Part shown: positions 45,583 through 54,522 of the stretch, one piece after another
How the letters are laid out: the number at the start of each line of letters is the position of its first letter
Position numbering within the stretch: position 1 is the stretch's first letter
The notes under the pieces: model-generated
The model's database searches: none
What the model saw: the letters and a program-made list of their open reading frames with translations, nothing else
What the model was told of the DNA's origin: nothing
Position numbers and translations under genes: made by a program
Origin: Pirellulaceae bacterium
GTDB lineage: Bacteria > Planctomycetota > Planctomycetia > Pirellulales > Pirellulaceae
Direction of reading: 5' to 3'
Assembly: GCA_029243025.1 (NCBI GenBank)
Contig: JAQWSU010000030.1
Coordinates: 310,001-374,000, forward strand
DNA length: 64,000 bases

Positions 45583-46448
45583 ATCGTACGGCCGCTGAAT
45601 CGACCGCAAAACCCAACCCAGGGCTCGACCGGGAGGAATATGTTGAGCAGGCATATTTCTTTCAGACGCTGTTGGACCGACTCGGGGACAATATACCCCT
45701 GCAGGAAGTGATGGATTCGATCCGACACGAGGTTCTGGCGACCACCAAATTACCGATGGCGATCGATTTTTTGTTGAGTGAACTGAAGCATGCTGGTGGT
45801 TTTGGGCTCGCTATGGCCCGCCTCGATCACTACTTCACGCCTTATCAGACGTTTCTGATTCAGCAAGCCGAAGATGAACGCGGGCGATTCGACTTTCGCA
45901 TTGCACTGGCGATCCTGCAAAAAGAAGCCCAATACCGTATCGATCAGCCCACTCGGGAGGGTGTCTTTCTCTATCAGTTTGAGACCCTTTCTCGTAACCG
46001 TTTGGTCTACGATGCCGGTCTCGGAGCGTCGGCGAAGGATCCGATTTTTGACGAGAACTGGAGTGATTGGATTTACACCGTTCGACGGCAAATCGGCCTG
46101 GTCGAACTCGCCGATTTGATCTACGTGCGGAGTGTTCACGCTTTGGAACAGGCGCGACGTCGGGGTAAACAGCTGGAAATCGTGCCGCTTTTCGGTGAAA
46201 AAGAAGGGAAGATCGCCCTGGCGAATCGAAGTAAGAATCCTTTGCTGCTATTTGCCGCGCTCCAACGCCATCTGGGATATCCGCCGGTGCCACGGCCGAA
46301 GCCCGTGGATGAGTCTCAGGATTTGCTCCCGGCAATGGCTCGGCGATTGGAGCGGTTCGAGGCTCGATTGAAGCTGCTGGAGGACGAACAGCAAGGTGGC
46401 ATCGATCTGTCGAAATTCTACCGTGGTCCGAACGCAGCCGAGCCCTAG
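45579..46448 (+). CDS. Conserved protein of unknown function, coupled to the esterase
   Basis: 289 residues starting at GTG, which overlaps the stop of the esterase gene (GTGA). It is mostly helical, without signal peptide or membrane span. Notable stretches are REEYVEQAYFFQTLLDRLGD near 19-38, a middle region rich in Phe, Arg and Gln (FLIQQAEDERGRFDFRIAL), and a C-terminal coiled-coil segment (about 250-280; ARRLERFEARLKLLEDEQQG). I recognise no domain. Translational coupling to an exported esterase suggests a common task, but nothing in the sequence says which. The 338 bases after it hold nothing I can identify. Confidence 0.75.
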   Translation: MNRTAAESTAKPNPGLDREEYVEQAYFFQTLLDRLGDNIPLQEVMDSIRHEVLATTKLPMAIDFLLSELKHAGGFGLAMARLDHYFTPYQTFLIQQAEDERGRFDFRIALAILQKEAQYRIDQPTREGVFLYQFETLSRNRLVYDAGLGASAKDPIFDENWSDWIYTVRRQIGLVELADLIYVRSVHALEQARRRGKQLEIVPLFGEKEGKIALANRSKNPLLLFAALQRHLGYPPVPRPKPVDESQDLLPAMARRLERFEARLKLLEDEQQGGIDLSKFYRGPNAAEP

Positions 46449-46786
46449 ACTGATTTCGGGATCGCGCTATTTAGTCGCGAACCTCGGGCGGTGAGGCCTG
46501 CAGACTCAGTTCCTCCGCGGCCCTGACTAACCTCGAGCCGAGTTTCAAGATTGAATCGCCACGAAAATGCGGCTCACACACGAGTTTTGTCCTTCTAACA
46601 AATTGAGTCGCGTGGTAGATTTTATTTCATCTGATCGGCTGCCGTTGGCGGTACGCCCTCGAGATGGCCGATTAGTGATAAAGGGGAGCCTGAGGTGGGA
46701 TCGAATCTGATTGGGCTGGTTCGGACACCTTTGTGTTCCCGTGGGCACAAGTTCCGCCCCTGAAACCCTATGTAAGGCGACCAATC

Positions 46787-47251
46787 GTGGTCTTTCAGCT
46801 CCACCTGGATACAGAGAAGGTTGAGCACATCGATCTTTCCGAGCCGTTGTGTGTGGGCCCGGAAATATCGGTTCGAGCTGTGCTTGAAATGCTCAAAAAA
46901 TCTCGCCGTTCAAATGTACTGATTTGTCGCGATGGCAAATTAGTCGGCATTTACACGGAGCGAGATGCATTGCGGATGATGGCGGCTCAATCGGACCTCG
47001 ACGGCCCGATTGAACAGTCGATGAGCGTTGATCCGGTGACGATCCAGCCTGGAGATACGGTGCAAGCCGCCATTAAGAGAATGTCTTCTGGCGGCTATCG
47101 ACGCCTTCCCGTGGTCGACGATGACCATCGTCCCGTCGGCCTGCTCAAGGTGACGGCCATCCTGCATTACATCGTTCAACACTTTCCTCAATTTGTTTAT
47201 AATTTACCTCCCAGCCCGGATGACACGACAAAGCAGCGAGAAGGAGCTTGA
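46787..47251 (+). CDS. CBS-pair protein upstream of the oxidoreductase genes
   Basis: 154 residues from a GTG at 46787 with AAGG about 10 bases upstream; a GTG at 46733 would add 18 unrelated residues. Two CBS domains fill it: about 10-68 (RAVLEMLKKSRRSNVLICRD, IYTERDALRMM) and about 77-130 (MSVDPVTIQPGDTVQAAIKR, GGYRRLPVVDDD). CBS pairs bind adenosine nucleotides such as AMP, ATP or SAM and regulate partners. It is the first of four genes, CBS-KorA-KorB-CBS, in one direction. Together with the second CBS protein it may sense energy state for the oxidoreductase; this is inference. Confidence 0.87.
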   Translation: MVFQLHLDTEKVEHIDLSEPLCVGPEISVRAVLEMLKKSRRSNVLICRDGKLVGIYTERDALRMMAAQSDLDGPIEQSMSVDPVTIQPGDTVQAAIKRMSSGGYRRLPVVDDDHRPVGLLKVTAILHYIVQHFPQFVYNLPPSPDDTTKQREGA

Positions 47252-47346
47252 TCTGTTTCTTGTTGTCCTTGTCACCCGCCCTCCGCGACAATTGTGTTCT
47301 TCGGAACCCTATCATTTCTTTCAATCTTTGATATTTGGCATTCACG

Positions 47347-49218
47347 ATGGCGACATCTACTAAAGATAAATCTGGAACATCCAAGGAAATCATTACGCTT
47401 GAATCGGCAACGGTTCGCTTTGCTGGCGACTCGGGCGACGGCATGCAATTGGCCGGGACACAGCTCACGAACACTTCGGCACTTGCTGGAAACGATGTGG
47501 CGACCTTTCCGGACTTTCCGGCTGAAATTCGAGCGCCTCGGGGTACTCTGGCTGGCGTAAGCGGTTTTCAAATTCATTTTGCTTCGGAAGATATTTTCAC
47601 GCCGGGCGATAATTTGAACGCACTCGTGGCAATGAACCCGGCTGCGTTGAAAACCAATCTTGCGGATCTCGAGTCGGGGGGGATTCTGGTTGTTAACGAA
47701 GACAGCTTTGACAAAAAAAGCTTGGTTCAAGCCGGCTACGAAGTGAATCCCCTCGAGGATGATTCCCTCGACGGCTATCGGCTCTTCAAAGTAGGGATGA
47801 CCAAAATCACTCGAAATGCGGTAGAGGGGCTTGGACTCAGCCAAAAAGAAGCGGATCGCTGCCGCAACTTTTTCGCCATGGGGCTGGTTTATTGGCTGTT
47901 TGGTCGTGGTCTGGATGCAACGGAACGGTTTATCGAAAACAAATTCGGCACGAAGCCGACAATTGCTGAAGCCAATCGTCGGGCGCTGCGAGCAGGTCGC
48001 AACTATGGCGAGACGACCGAGGCATTCGCCAGTAGTTATCAAGTCGATCGTGCCAAACTGCCAGACGGCACCTATCGCAATATGACCGGAAACGACGCTC
48101 TCGCGTGGGGCTTCGTGGCCGCATCCAAAATGAGCAAGACTGAACTGTTTTTGGGTTCCTACCCAATCACACCCGCCAGCGACATATTGCATGAACTCAG
48201 TCGCTTCAAGAACTTCGGAGTTCGTACCTTTCAGGCGGAAGATGAAATTGCTGCGGTGACCGCTACGATCGGTGCTGCCTTCGGTGGAGCCATGGCAATT
48301 ACGACCTCCTCCGGCCCGGGTATCGCTCTGAAAGGTGAAGCGATGGGGTTAGGGATGATGCTTGAATTGCCGATGATCATCGTAAACATCCAACGCGGTG
48401 GCCCCAGCACGGGGCTCCCAACGAAAACGGAGCAATCGGACCTGTTTCAGGCGATGTTCGGTCGAAACGGTGAGTCGCCGCTTCCTGTCATCGCTGCACG
48501 CAGTCCGGCAGACTGTTTCGATGTGGCTCAAGAGGCTTGGCGGATCGCAGTGCGATTCATGACACCTGTGATTTTGCTCTCCGATGGTTACATCGCTAAT
48601 GGTTCTGAGCCTTGGCGTATTCCCGATGTGGCCGATTTAAAGACGATCGACGTCAAGCATCCGCCAGCCCGCGACGATGACAGCGAACCGTTTCTGCCCT
48701 ACGAAAGGGATGAACGTCTGGCTCGCCCATGGGCCCTGCCTGGCACCAAGGGGCTCACCCATCGGATCGGTGGCCTTGAGAAAGATGATGTTTCCGGCAA
48801 CGTCAGTTATGACCCCATGAACCACCAGCACATGACGGATACGCGTGCTCTCAAAGTGGCGAAGATTGCCGACGATGTGCCACTCCAGGAGGTCAATGGA
48901 GAGGTGACTGGCGACGTTCTGGTGCTCAGCTGGGGAGGTACTTTCGGGGCTTGCACGACCGCTGTCGAACGGTTGCGGGCAGAAGGTAATTCGGTCTCGC
49001 ACGCCCATTTGCGATACCTCAACCCCTTGCCGAAAAACCTCGGTGAACTCGTCGGTGGCTTTAAAAAAGTCGTGATCCCTGAGTTGAATATGGGGCAACT
49101 CCGACTGCTGATTCGAGCCAAGTTCTTGGTTGATGCCTACGGCCTCAATAAAGTGCAAGGCAAACCGTTTTCAGTCGGTGAGATTGTTGAATTCGTTAGA
49201 AATCTGCTCGATTCCTGA
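47347..49218 (+). CDS. korA: 2-oxoacid:ferredoxin oxidoreductase, fused gamma-alpha subunit
   Basis: 623 residues from the ATG at 47347. The first 200 or so are the gamma domain (RFAGDSGDGMQLAGTQLTNT, FPDFPAEIRAPRGTLAGVSG). The rest is the alpha, pyrimidine-binding part (GSYPITPASDILHELSR, TTSSGPGIALKGEAMGLG, IVNIQRGGPSTGLPTKTEQS) and a C-terminal transketolase-like part with WGGTFGACTTAVERLR. This fusion is typical of 2-oxoglutarate:ferredoxin oxidoreductase (KorA), which makes succinyl-CoA and reduced ferredoxin. Pyruvate or branched-chain substrates cannot be ruled out by sequence. The beta subunit follows 80 bases later. Confidence 0.94.
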   Translation: MATSTKDKSGTSKEIITLESATVRFAGDSGDGMQLAGTQLTNTSALAGNDVATFPDFPAEIRAPRGTLAGVSGFQIHFASEDIFTPGDNLNALVAMNPAALKTNLADLESGGILVVNEDSFDKKSLVQAGYEVNPLEDDSLDGYRLFKVGMTKITRNAVEGLGLSQKEADRCRNFFAMGLVYWLFGRGLDATERFIENKFGTKPTIAEANRRALRAGRNYGETTEAFASSYQVDRAKLPDGTYRNMTGNDALAWGFVAASKMSKTELFLGSYPITPASDILHELSRFKNFGVRTFQAEDEIAAVTATIGAAFGGAMAITTSSGPGIALKGEAMGLGMMLELPMIIVNIQRGGPSTGLPTKTEQSDLFQAMFGRNGESPLPVIAARSPADCFDVAQEAWRIAVRFMTPVILLSDGYIANGSEPWRIPDVADLKTIDVKHPPARDDDSEPFLPYERDERLARPWALPGTKGLTHRIGGLEKDDVSGNVSYDPMNHQHMTDTRALKVAKIADDVPLQEVNGEVTGDVLVLSWGGTFGACTTAVERLRAEGNSVSHAHLRYLNPLPKNLGELVGGFKKVVIPELNMGQLRLLIRAKFLVDAYGLNKVQGKPFSVGEIVEFVRNLLDS

Positions 49219-49298
49219 CTCAAGGCGAACGCCGGCAGTCAGATCACCTCTGTTCAAAGCAGCATTGAAAACACGAGAAGCTGAAAGAAAATACGAAA

Positions 49299-50318
49299 AT
49301 GAGTACTGAATTGCCGGTCCTGAAGGCATCCGATTTTGCCAGTGACCAAGATGTGCGGTGGTGTCCGGGATGTGGGGACTATTCGATCTTGGCCCAGATG
49401 AAAAAAGTCTTGCCAACGATGGGGATCCCGCGAGAAAAGCTGGTATTTGTTTCCGGGATCGGCTGTTCGAGTCGCTTTCCCTACTACATGAACACTTACG
49501 GCATGCATTCCATTCATGGTCGTGCACCTGCCATCGCTTCCGGCTTGAAATCCGCGCGACCCGATTTGACGGTGTGGGTGATTACCGGTGATGGTGACGG
49601 CCTCAGTATCGGCGGCAATCATCTGATGCATGCGATTCGCCGAAACCTCGATATCAACATCGTGCTCTTCAATAATCGTATCTACGGTCTCACGAAGGGT
49701 CAGTATTCGCCGACTTCACCACTCGGAAAAATTACTAAAAGCACTCCGATGGGCGCCATTGATAATCCGTTACACCCGCTCTCGATTGCGATCGGATGCG
49801 AAGGTACGTTTGTCGCTCGCTCCATTGATGTAAATATCAAGCATCTCGGCATGGTCTTGAAGCGAGCGTCCGAGCATCGCGGCACGGCCTTCGTTGAGGT
49901 CTATCAAAACTGTAACGTCTTCAATGATGGTGCCTTCGAGTATGCAACGGACAAATCGAGTCGCTCTGATAACACGATTCAACTCGAACACGGGAAACCC
50001 CTGATCTTTGGCAAAGATCGCGATAAAGGAATTCGCCTCAACGGGATGGAACCTGAAGTTGTTGAGTTGGGGAAAGGCATCACCGAGGACGATCTCTTGT
50101 TCCACGATGAGAAATCGTCAGAGCCCAGTTTGGCTTATCTACTAAGCCGTATGCGACACCCCGAGTTCCCGGAGCCGATCGGCGTTTTTCGTGCCGTTGA
50201 TCGACCCAAGTACGACGAAGAATTAAACAAGCAAATCGATGTGGCACGCGAGACCAAAGGCGAAGGTGATCTCGAGCAACTCTTTAATTCGGGCGACACC
50301 TGGACGGTGACATCATGA
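49299..50318 (+). CDS. korB: 2-oxoacid:ferredoxin oxidoreductase, beta (TPP) subunit
   Basis: 339 residues. The Fe-S and TPP parts are readable: VRWCPGCGDYSIL near 19-31, GIGCSSRFPYYMN near 51-63, the TPP-Mg motif ITGDGDGLSIGGNHL near 95-109 with NNRIYGLTKGQYSPTS near 125-140, and a late Cys in YQNCNVFND. Standard KorB/PorB beta subunits have this size and layout. Electrons go to ferredoxin, whose gene is not in the window. The stop overlaps the ATG of the zinc-ribbon CBS gene (ATGA at 50315), so translation is coupled. Confidence 0.95.
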   Translation: MSTELPVLKASDFASDQDVRWCPGCGDYSILAQMKKVLPTMGIPREKLVFVSGIGCSSRFPYYMNTYGMHSIHGRAPAIASGLKSARPDLTVWVITGDGDGLSIGGNHLMHAIRRNLDINIVLFNNRIYGLTKGQYSPTSPLGKITKSTPMGAIDNPLHPLSIAIGCEGTFVARSIDVNIKHLGMVLKRASEHRGTAFVEVYQNCNVFNDGAFEYATDKSSRSDNTIQLEHGKPLIFGKDRDKGIRLNGMEPEVVELGKGITEDDLLFHDEKSSEPSLAYLLSRMRHPEFPEPIGVFRAVDRPKYDEELNKQIDVARETKGEGDLEQLFNSGDTWTVTS

Positions 50319-50845
50319 TTCCTTGTCCACTGTGTGGTGAAGATAACATCCAGGGCGTCGACGTCTGCGATCAGTGCGGCCAACCACTCAGTGACATGCA
50401 TCTTCCCGATCCAAAAAATGCGGTCGAAATCGGCCTGCTGAATGACAAGGCGGGGAGTCTGGAAACGATCCCGCCAATTAGCGTCGTGGGCGAAACGCCC
50501 GTGCGAGACGTGCTTGATCTGTTAGTCAGCGAGGGCATCGGTTGCGTCTTTGTCGTCGATGATCAAGAAACGATTATCGGGGTTTTTAGTGAACGAGATG
50601 CGCTGCTGCGGTTGAACACGCAGAGTGCCGATCTGCTCGACCACCCGATTTCCGACTATATGACCGAGAATCCTGCCTCGATTAGAGAATCGACTCGGAT
50701 TGCCTTTGCGGTTCACCAGATGGATATTGGCGGCTATCGCCATCTACCTATACTGGGTGGTGTGGGTAGCGCTGTAGGGGTGATATCCGTACGTGACATT
50801 TTGAGTTATCTTACCAAGAAGTTGGCAGCAGGTTCGGCCCTTTAA
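50315..50845 (+). CDS. CBS-pair protein with N-terminal zinc ribbon
   Basis: 176 residues. The N-terminus has a zinc-ribbon-type CPLC...CDQC arrangement (Cys4, Cys7, Cys18, Cys21). Two CBS domains follow at about 48-107 (VRDVLDLLVSEGIGCVFVVD, VFSERDALLRL) and about 113-170 (MTENPASIRESTRIAFAVHQ, GGYRHLPILG). Overlap of its ATG with the korB stop makes it part of the oxidoreductase unit. It is related to, but clearly different from, the CBS protein at the other end of the unit. A likely role is nucleotide-dependent control of the enzyme; the zinc ribbon may provide protein binding. A terminator follows 37 bases later. Confidence 0.9.
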   Translation: MIPCPLCGEDNIQGVDVCDQCGQPLSDMHLPDPKNAVEIGLLNDKAGSLETIPPISVVGETPVRDVLDLLVSEGIGCVFVVDDQETIIGVFSERDALLRLNTQSADLLDHPISDYMTENPASIRESTRIAFAVHQMDIGGYRHLPILGGVGSAVGVISVRDILSYLTKKLAAGSAL

Positions 50846-50882
50846 AGCCGACCACGTTCCAACGATTATTTTGCCCCCTGGT

Positions 50883-50929
50883 GCGTCCTCGAAAGCTGGC
50901 TTTAGCCGCCTTCGAGGACGCTTTCTTTT
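50883..50929 (+). terminator. Rho-independent terminator after the CBS-KorAB-CBS unit
   Basis: A perfect 11-bp stem (GCGTCCTCGAA with TTCGAGGACGC, 50883-50893 and 50911-50921), 17-base loop, then TTTCTTTT. The following 330 bases before btaA hold no gene I can see, and no PHO box. Confidence 0.92.
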
Positions 50930-51256
50930 GGTAGCGGCGTTTTCCGCGACAGCCACGCCCGGTCTCGTTCTCGAACGGTGGATTGGGGCCGCTTGGCTCC
51001 GGCCTTCCCTATCTTGCTCAGGCTGCTTGTTTTGGCAGTGTTTTTGCGTGGCGGTCTTCCAACGGGGGTGGCAGCTTGTGGGCAATACCAGGAAGGTTAG
51101 AATCAGGGCGTGCGATTGGGCCCGTCAGAGGGCAGATCGCGTTAGTTGCCGCATCGAAAAGGCGTCTAAGAACAGGGGATCTTATTTCCCGCTGCGGAAG
51201 TCATTCTGGCTTGTCGCGTGCTGCTTCGACGTCAACCATTGTGAAGAGAGATCAAA

Positions 51257-52447
51257 ATGCGTATTTCGGATTGGTTGAACGGTCGAATGTTCAACATGGT
51301 TCACGGCAACAACCTCGTCTACAACACCTGCTGGGAGGATCCACGTCTGGATCGCGTGGCGCTCGATCTGGGTCCGGATGATCGTGTGGTGGTCATCACG
51401 TCGGCGGGTTGCAATGCGTTGGACTATGCGTTGGAAGCACCGCGCCACGTGCACGCGGTCGATATGAATCCTCGCCAAAATGCCTTGCTCGAGCTCAAGC
51501 TGGCCGGCATTCGGCATTTAGAATACGAAGATTTCTTCGACATGTTTGGTCGCGGTCGCATGAAAGATGCGGTTGATACTTATCACCAAGTACTGCGAAC
51601 TTCGATTTCTCCGTGGTCGCAGCAATATTGGGACCGCTGGATTCGGTTTTTTGACAATCGCCATCGTCCTTTCTACTATCGTGGCACCTCTGGCACGTTC
51701 GCAAAGGTAATGAATGTCTATGTTGATCGTGTGCTTCGTGTGCGGGAGTGGCTTGATGCCATTTTGGATGCCGCATCGGTCGACGAGCAACGTCGAATTT
51801 ATGATGAGCATTTGCGTGAGAGATTCTGGACGCGATCCTTAAAGTTTGCGATGGGTCGGAATGCGACGTTATCAATGGTTGGTGTGCCGAAAGCTCAGCG
51901 ACAACAGGTAGATGACGACTACGATGGCGGGATCGTAAAATTCGTACAGGATTGTGTTGAAGCCGTGTTTGCCCGATTGCCCTTGGCGGACAATTACTTT
52001 TGGCGCGTCTATCTTACCGGCGAGTACACGCAAAACTGTTGCCCCGAGTATCTTAAGCCCGAGAATTTTCAACGGCTCAAAGAAGGCCTTGTTGATCGTG
52101 TTACGGCCCATACCAACACCGTGGAGGGTTTCTTGGATTCAGCGTCAGAGCCCATTTCACGATTTGTCCTTTTGGATCACATGGATTGGCTTTCGAACCA
52201 CCACTACCATTTGCTGGAATCCGAATGGGGAGCCATTTTGCGGAAGGCAACGCCCGACGCGAGATTTCTCTGGCGTAGCGGTGGGCTGCAGACCGAATTC
52301 GTTAATCAAGCTCGGGTTCGGTTCAACGGTCAACCACGACAAATGGGCGAACTGTTGAAGTACGATCGAGAGTTGGCCGATAATCTGCATGATCAAGATC
52401 GCGTCCACACCTACGGAAGTTTTCACATCGCAGATCTTGCGGCCTGA
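51257..52447 (+). CDS. btaA: SAM:diacylglycerol 3-amino-3-carboxypropyltransferase BtaA (DUF3419)
   Basis: Moves the 3-amino-3-carboxypropyl group of SAM onto diacylglycerol, the first step to the phosphorus-free betaine lipid DGTS. The 396-residue protein matches the DUF3419/BtaA family: NLVYNTCWEDPRLDR near 20-34, VVITSAGCNALDYAL near 46-60, HAVDMNPRQNALLELKLAGI near 66-85, YRGTSGTFAKVM, RNATLSMVGVP, and FVLLDHMDWL near 307-316. A GAGAGATC stretch precedes the ATG. The methyltransferase BtaB is 55 bases downstream, giving the complete two-gene pathway. Confidence 0.93.
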   Translation: MRISDWLNGRMFNMVHGNNLVYNTCWEDPRLDRVALDLGPDDRVVVITSAGCNALDYALEAPRHVHAVDMNPRQNALLELKLAGIRHLEYEDFFDMFGRGRMKDAVDTYHQVLRTSISPWSQQYWDRWIRFFDNRHRPFYYRGTSGTFAKVMNVYVDRVLRVREWLDAILDAASVDEQRRIYDEHLRERFWTRSLKFAMGRNATLSMVGVPKAQRQQVDDDYDGGIVKFVQDCVEAVFARLPLADNYFWRVYLTGEYTQNCCPEYLKPENFQRLKEGLVDRVTAHTNTVEGFLDSASEPISRFVLLDHMDWLSNHHYHLLESEWGAILRKATPDARFLWRSGGLQTEFVNQARVRFNGQPRQMGELLKYDRELADNLHDQDRVHTYGSFHIADLAA

Positions 52448-52502
52448 CCCTTGCTCCGTTTGCTTCGAGAGAATCTATCGTAGCTGCTTTGGGAAATCTT
52501 CG

Positions 52503-53237
52503 ATGGCGTTACTTGCTGACCTGAGAGTGCTGTATCATCTTGCAGTCAAGCCGGTACGTGGCCGTGATCATGCCGAGCGGATGGAGAGTTTCTACTCGGG
52601 GCAAGCCGATGCGTACGATGATTTTAGACGTCGGCTGCTCAAGGGGCGGGAGGAAATGTACTCGTCCCTTGAATTGCCCGACGCGGGCGTGTGGGTGGAC
52701 ATGGGAGGCGGTACGGGGTCCAACGTCGAGTACCGTGCTGATGATCTTGAACGACTCAAATCCGTTTATGTGGTCGATCTGTCAAAGTCGTTGTTGGAAG
52801 TGGCCGACAAGAGATTCAAGGAGCGGGGCTGGTCGAATGCCCGGGCCTGCACGGCTGATGCGACAACGTTTCAGCCAGAAGAGCCTGTCGATGTCGTCAC
52901 CTTCTCTTATTCGCTGACGATGATTCCCGATTGGTTTACTGCAATCGAAAATGCTTTACGGATGCTGCGACCGGGAGGCCTGATCGGTGTCGTCGATTTT
53001 TACGTCTCTCGCAAGTATCCTCAAGCAACCGCAGAGAGGCATGCCTGGTGGACTCGCCATTTTTGGCCCGCATGGTTTGGCAATGATAACGTCTTTCCTT
53101 CCGCCGACCATTTCCCCTATCTGCATGGCCATTTCGAGCCTGTGAGCGTCGGCGAGCATCGTGCAAAGATTCCCTACTTGCCCTTCGTTCGCGCACCCTA
53201 CTACACGTTTGTCGGCAGGAAAAGCGAATCGGTTTAA
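52503..53237 (+). CDS. btaB: BtaB-type N-methyltransferase for betaine lipid
   Basis: 244 residues from the ATG at 52503; the frame is open to 52389, overlapping btaA, without family similarity. It is a class I SAM methyltransferase: VWVDMGGGTGSNVEYRADD near 62-80, the acidic end of strand two in VYVVDLSKSLL near 88-98, and VTFSYSLTMIPDWFTAIENA near 131-150. BtaB proteins add three methyl groups to diacylglycerylhomoserine to give DGTS. Position next to btaA makes the role likely. The stop lies 7 bases from the stop of sufS on the other strand. Confidence 0.9.
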   Translation: MALLADLRVLYHLAVKPVRGRDHAERMESFYSGQADAYDDFRRRLLKGREEMYSSLELPDAGVWVDMGGGTGSNVEYRADDLERLKSVYVVDLSKSLLEVADKRFKERGWSNARACTADATTFQPEEPVDVVTFSYSLTMIPDWFTAIENALRMLRPGGLIGVVDFYVSRKYPQATAERHAWWTRHFWPAWFGNDNVFPSADHFPYLHGHFEPVSVGEHRAKIPYLPFVRAPYYTFVGRKSESV

Positions 53238-53244
53238 CCGGTCG

Positions 53245-54522
53245 TTATTGTGGCCGACTCGATTTACGCCCTTTGCGTTGAAACAGGTGCTTCGCCCCCT
53301 CGATAGCAGCTACCATCTGATCGATTTCAGCGAGCGTGTTGTAGAGGTAGAAACTGGCTCGATTGCTTGCATTGATTCCGAGACGCCGGTGCAGTGGCAT
53401 CGTGCAATGGTGGCCGGCCCGAATTGCAATTCCTTCGCGATCTAGAAGTTGGGCAACATCGTGGGCATGGACTCCGTCGACCGTAAAGCTGACGATGCCC
53501 ACCTTGTATTCGGGGGCTGGGCCTAAAAAGTGAATGCCACCAATCATTTCTAAGGCCGCGTGAGCCCGTTCTGTTAAGTTTTTTTCATGCTGGTGAATGC
53601 TGTCCAGGCCAACCTGATCCAGGTAATCGATCGCCGCACCAAGCCCGATGGCGGGTACGATTGGCGGGGTACCGGCTTCAAATTTTGCCGGCAGGTCTGC
53701 CGGTTCGTAGCGGTCCAGATAGACGCGCCGGATCATGCTGCCGCCGCCAAAAAACGGTGGCATCTCTTCTAAAACGTTCTCGCGTCCGTAGAGGATGCCC
53801 ACTCCGGAGGGGCCCATCATTTTGTGGCCGCTGAAAACCAAGAAGTCCGCACCGAGTGCTTGAACGTCGGTCTTGATTTTGGGAACACTCTGGGCAGCGT
53901 CCACCAACGTTTTAGCTCCGGCGGATCGAGCCATCTCAATGATTTGTTGCACGGGATTGGTGGTGCCCAAAACATTCGAGGAGGCGGTGAAGGCTACTAG
54001 CTTCGTCTTCTCACTCAATAGTTTCGCGTAGGATTCAAGGCACAGCAGGCCATCGTCCGTTATCGGTATGTGGCGAAGCTTACACTGGGATCTTTCCGCG
54101 AGCTGTTGCCAGGGTACGAGGTTCGAATGGTGTTCCATCTCTGTGAGGATGATTTCGTCACCCGCCTGGATATTGGCGTCTCCCCAACTGCGAGCGACCA
54201 GGTTGATCGAATGCGTCGTTCCTGTGGTGAAAATAATCTCTTGCGGGGAGGGGGCATTCAAGAATGACTGGACTTTGCCACGAGCTTCCTCATATAAATC
54301 CGTACTTTGGTCACTCAGCCAATGAATGCCGCGATGGACGTTCGCGTATTTTTTTTCGTAGGTGTTGACCAGAGATTGGATTACTTGTCGTGGACGTTGT
54401 GTGGTGGCCGCGTTATCGAGGTAGACGAGCGGTTTGTCGCCATGAATCACAGTCGACAGAATTGGGAAGTCGGCACGTAATCGTTCGGGATCAAGTGGCA
54501 AAGTGGAGTCGGCAACGCTCAT
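53245..54522 (-). CDS. sufS: Cysteine desulfurase SufS
   Basis: A PLP enzyme that takes sulfur from cysteine for Fe-S cluster assembly. 425 residues from the ATG at 54522; the frame is open further but the overlap with the sufU stop (TAATG) fixes the start. Motifs: YLDNAATTQRPRQVI near 33-47, HHSNLVPWQ with the PLP-stacking His, DAAQSVPKI, GHKMMGPSGVGILYG carrying the PLP Lys, and the active-site Cys in RAGHHCTMPLH near 370-380. The group is SufS (class II, Cys in a rigid loop). Translational coupling to sufU matches the SufS-SufU pairing. No sufBCD genes are in the window. Confidence 0.96.
   Translation of the reverse strand: MSVADSTLPLDPERLRADFPILSTVIHGDKPLVYLDNAATTQRPRQVIQSLVNTYEKKYANVHRGIHWLSDQSTDLYEEARGKVQSFLNAPSPQEIIFTTGTTHSINLVARSWGDANIQAGDEIILTEMEHHSNLVPWQQLAERSQCKLRHIPITDDGLLCLESYAKLLSEKTKLVAFTASSNVLGTTNPVQQIIEMARSAGAKTLVDAAQSVPKIKTDVQALGADFLVFSGHKMMGPSGVGILYGRENVLEEMPPFFGGGSMIRRVYLDRYEPADLPAKFEAGTPPIVPAIGLGAAIDYLDQVGLDSIHQHEKNLTERAHAALEMIGGIHFLGPAPEYKVGIVSFTVDGVHAHDVAQLLDREGIAIRAGHHCTMPLHRRLGINASNRASFYLYNTLAEIDQMVAAIEGAKHLFQRKGRKSSRPQ

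Noticed and set aside
50930-51256. PHO box expected before btaA
   Set aside because: No pair of CTGTCAT-like half sites with the right spacing was seen; phosphate control may use another sequence.
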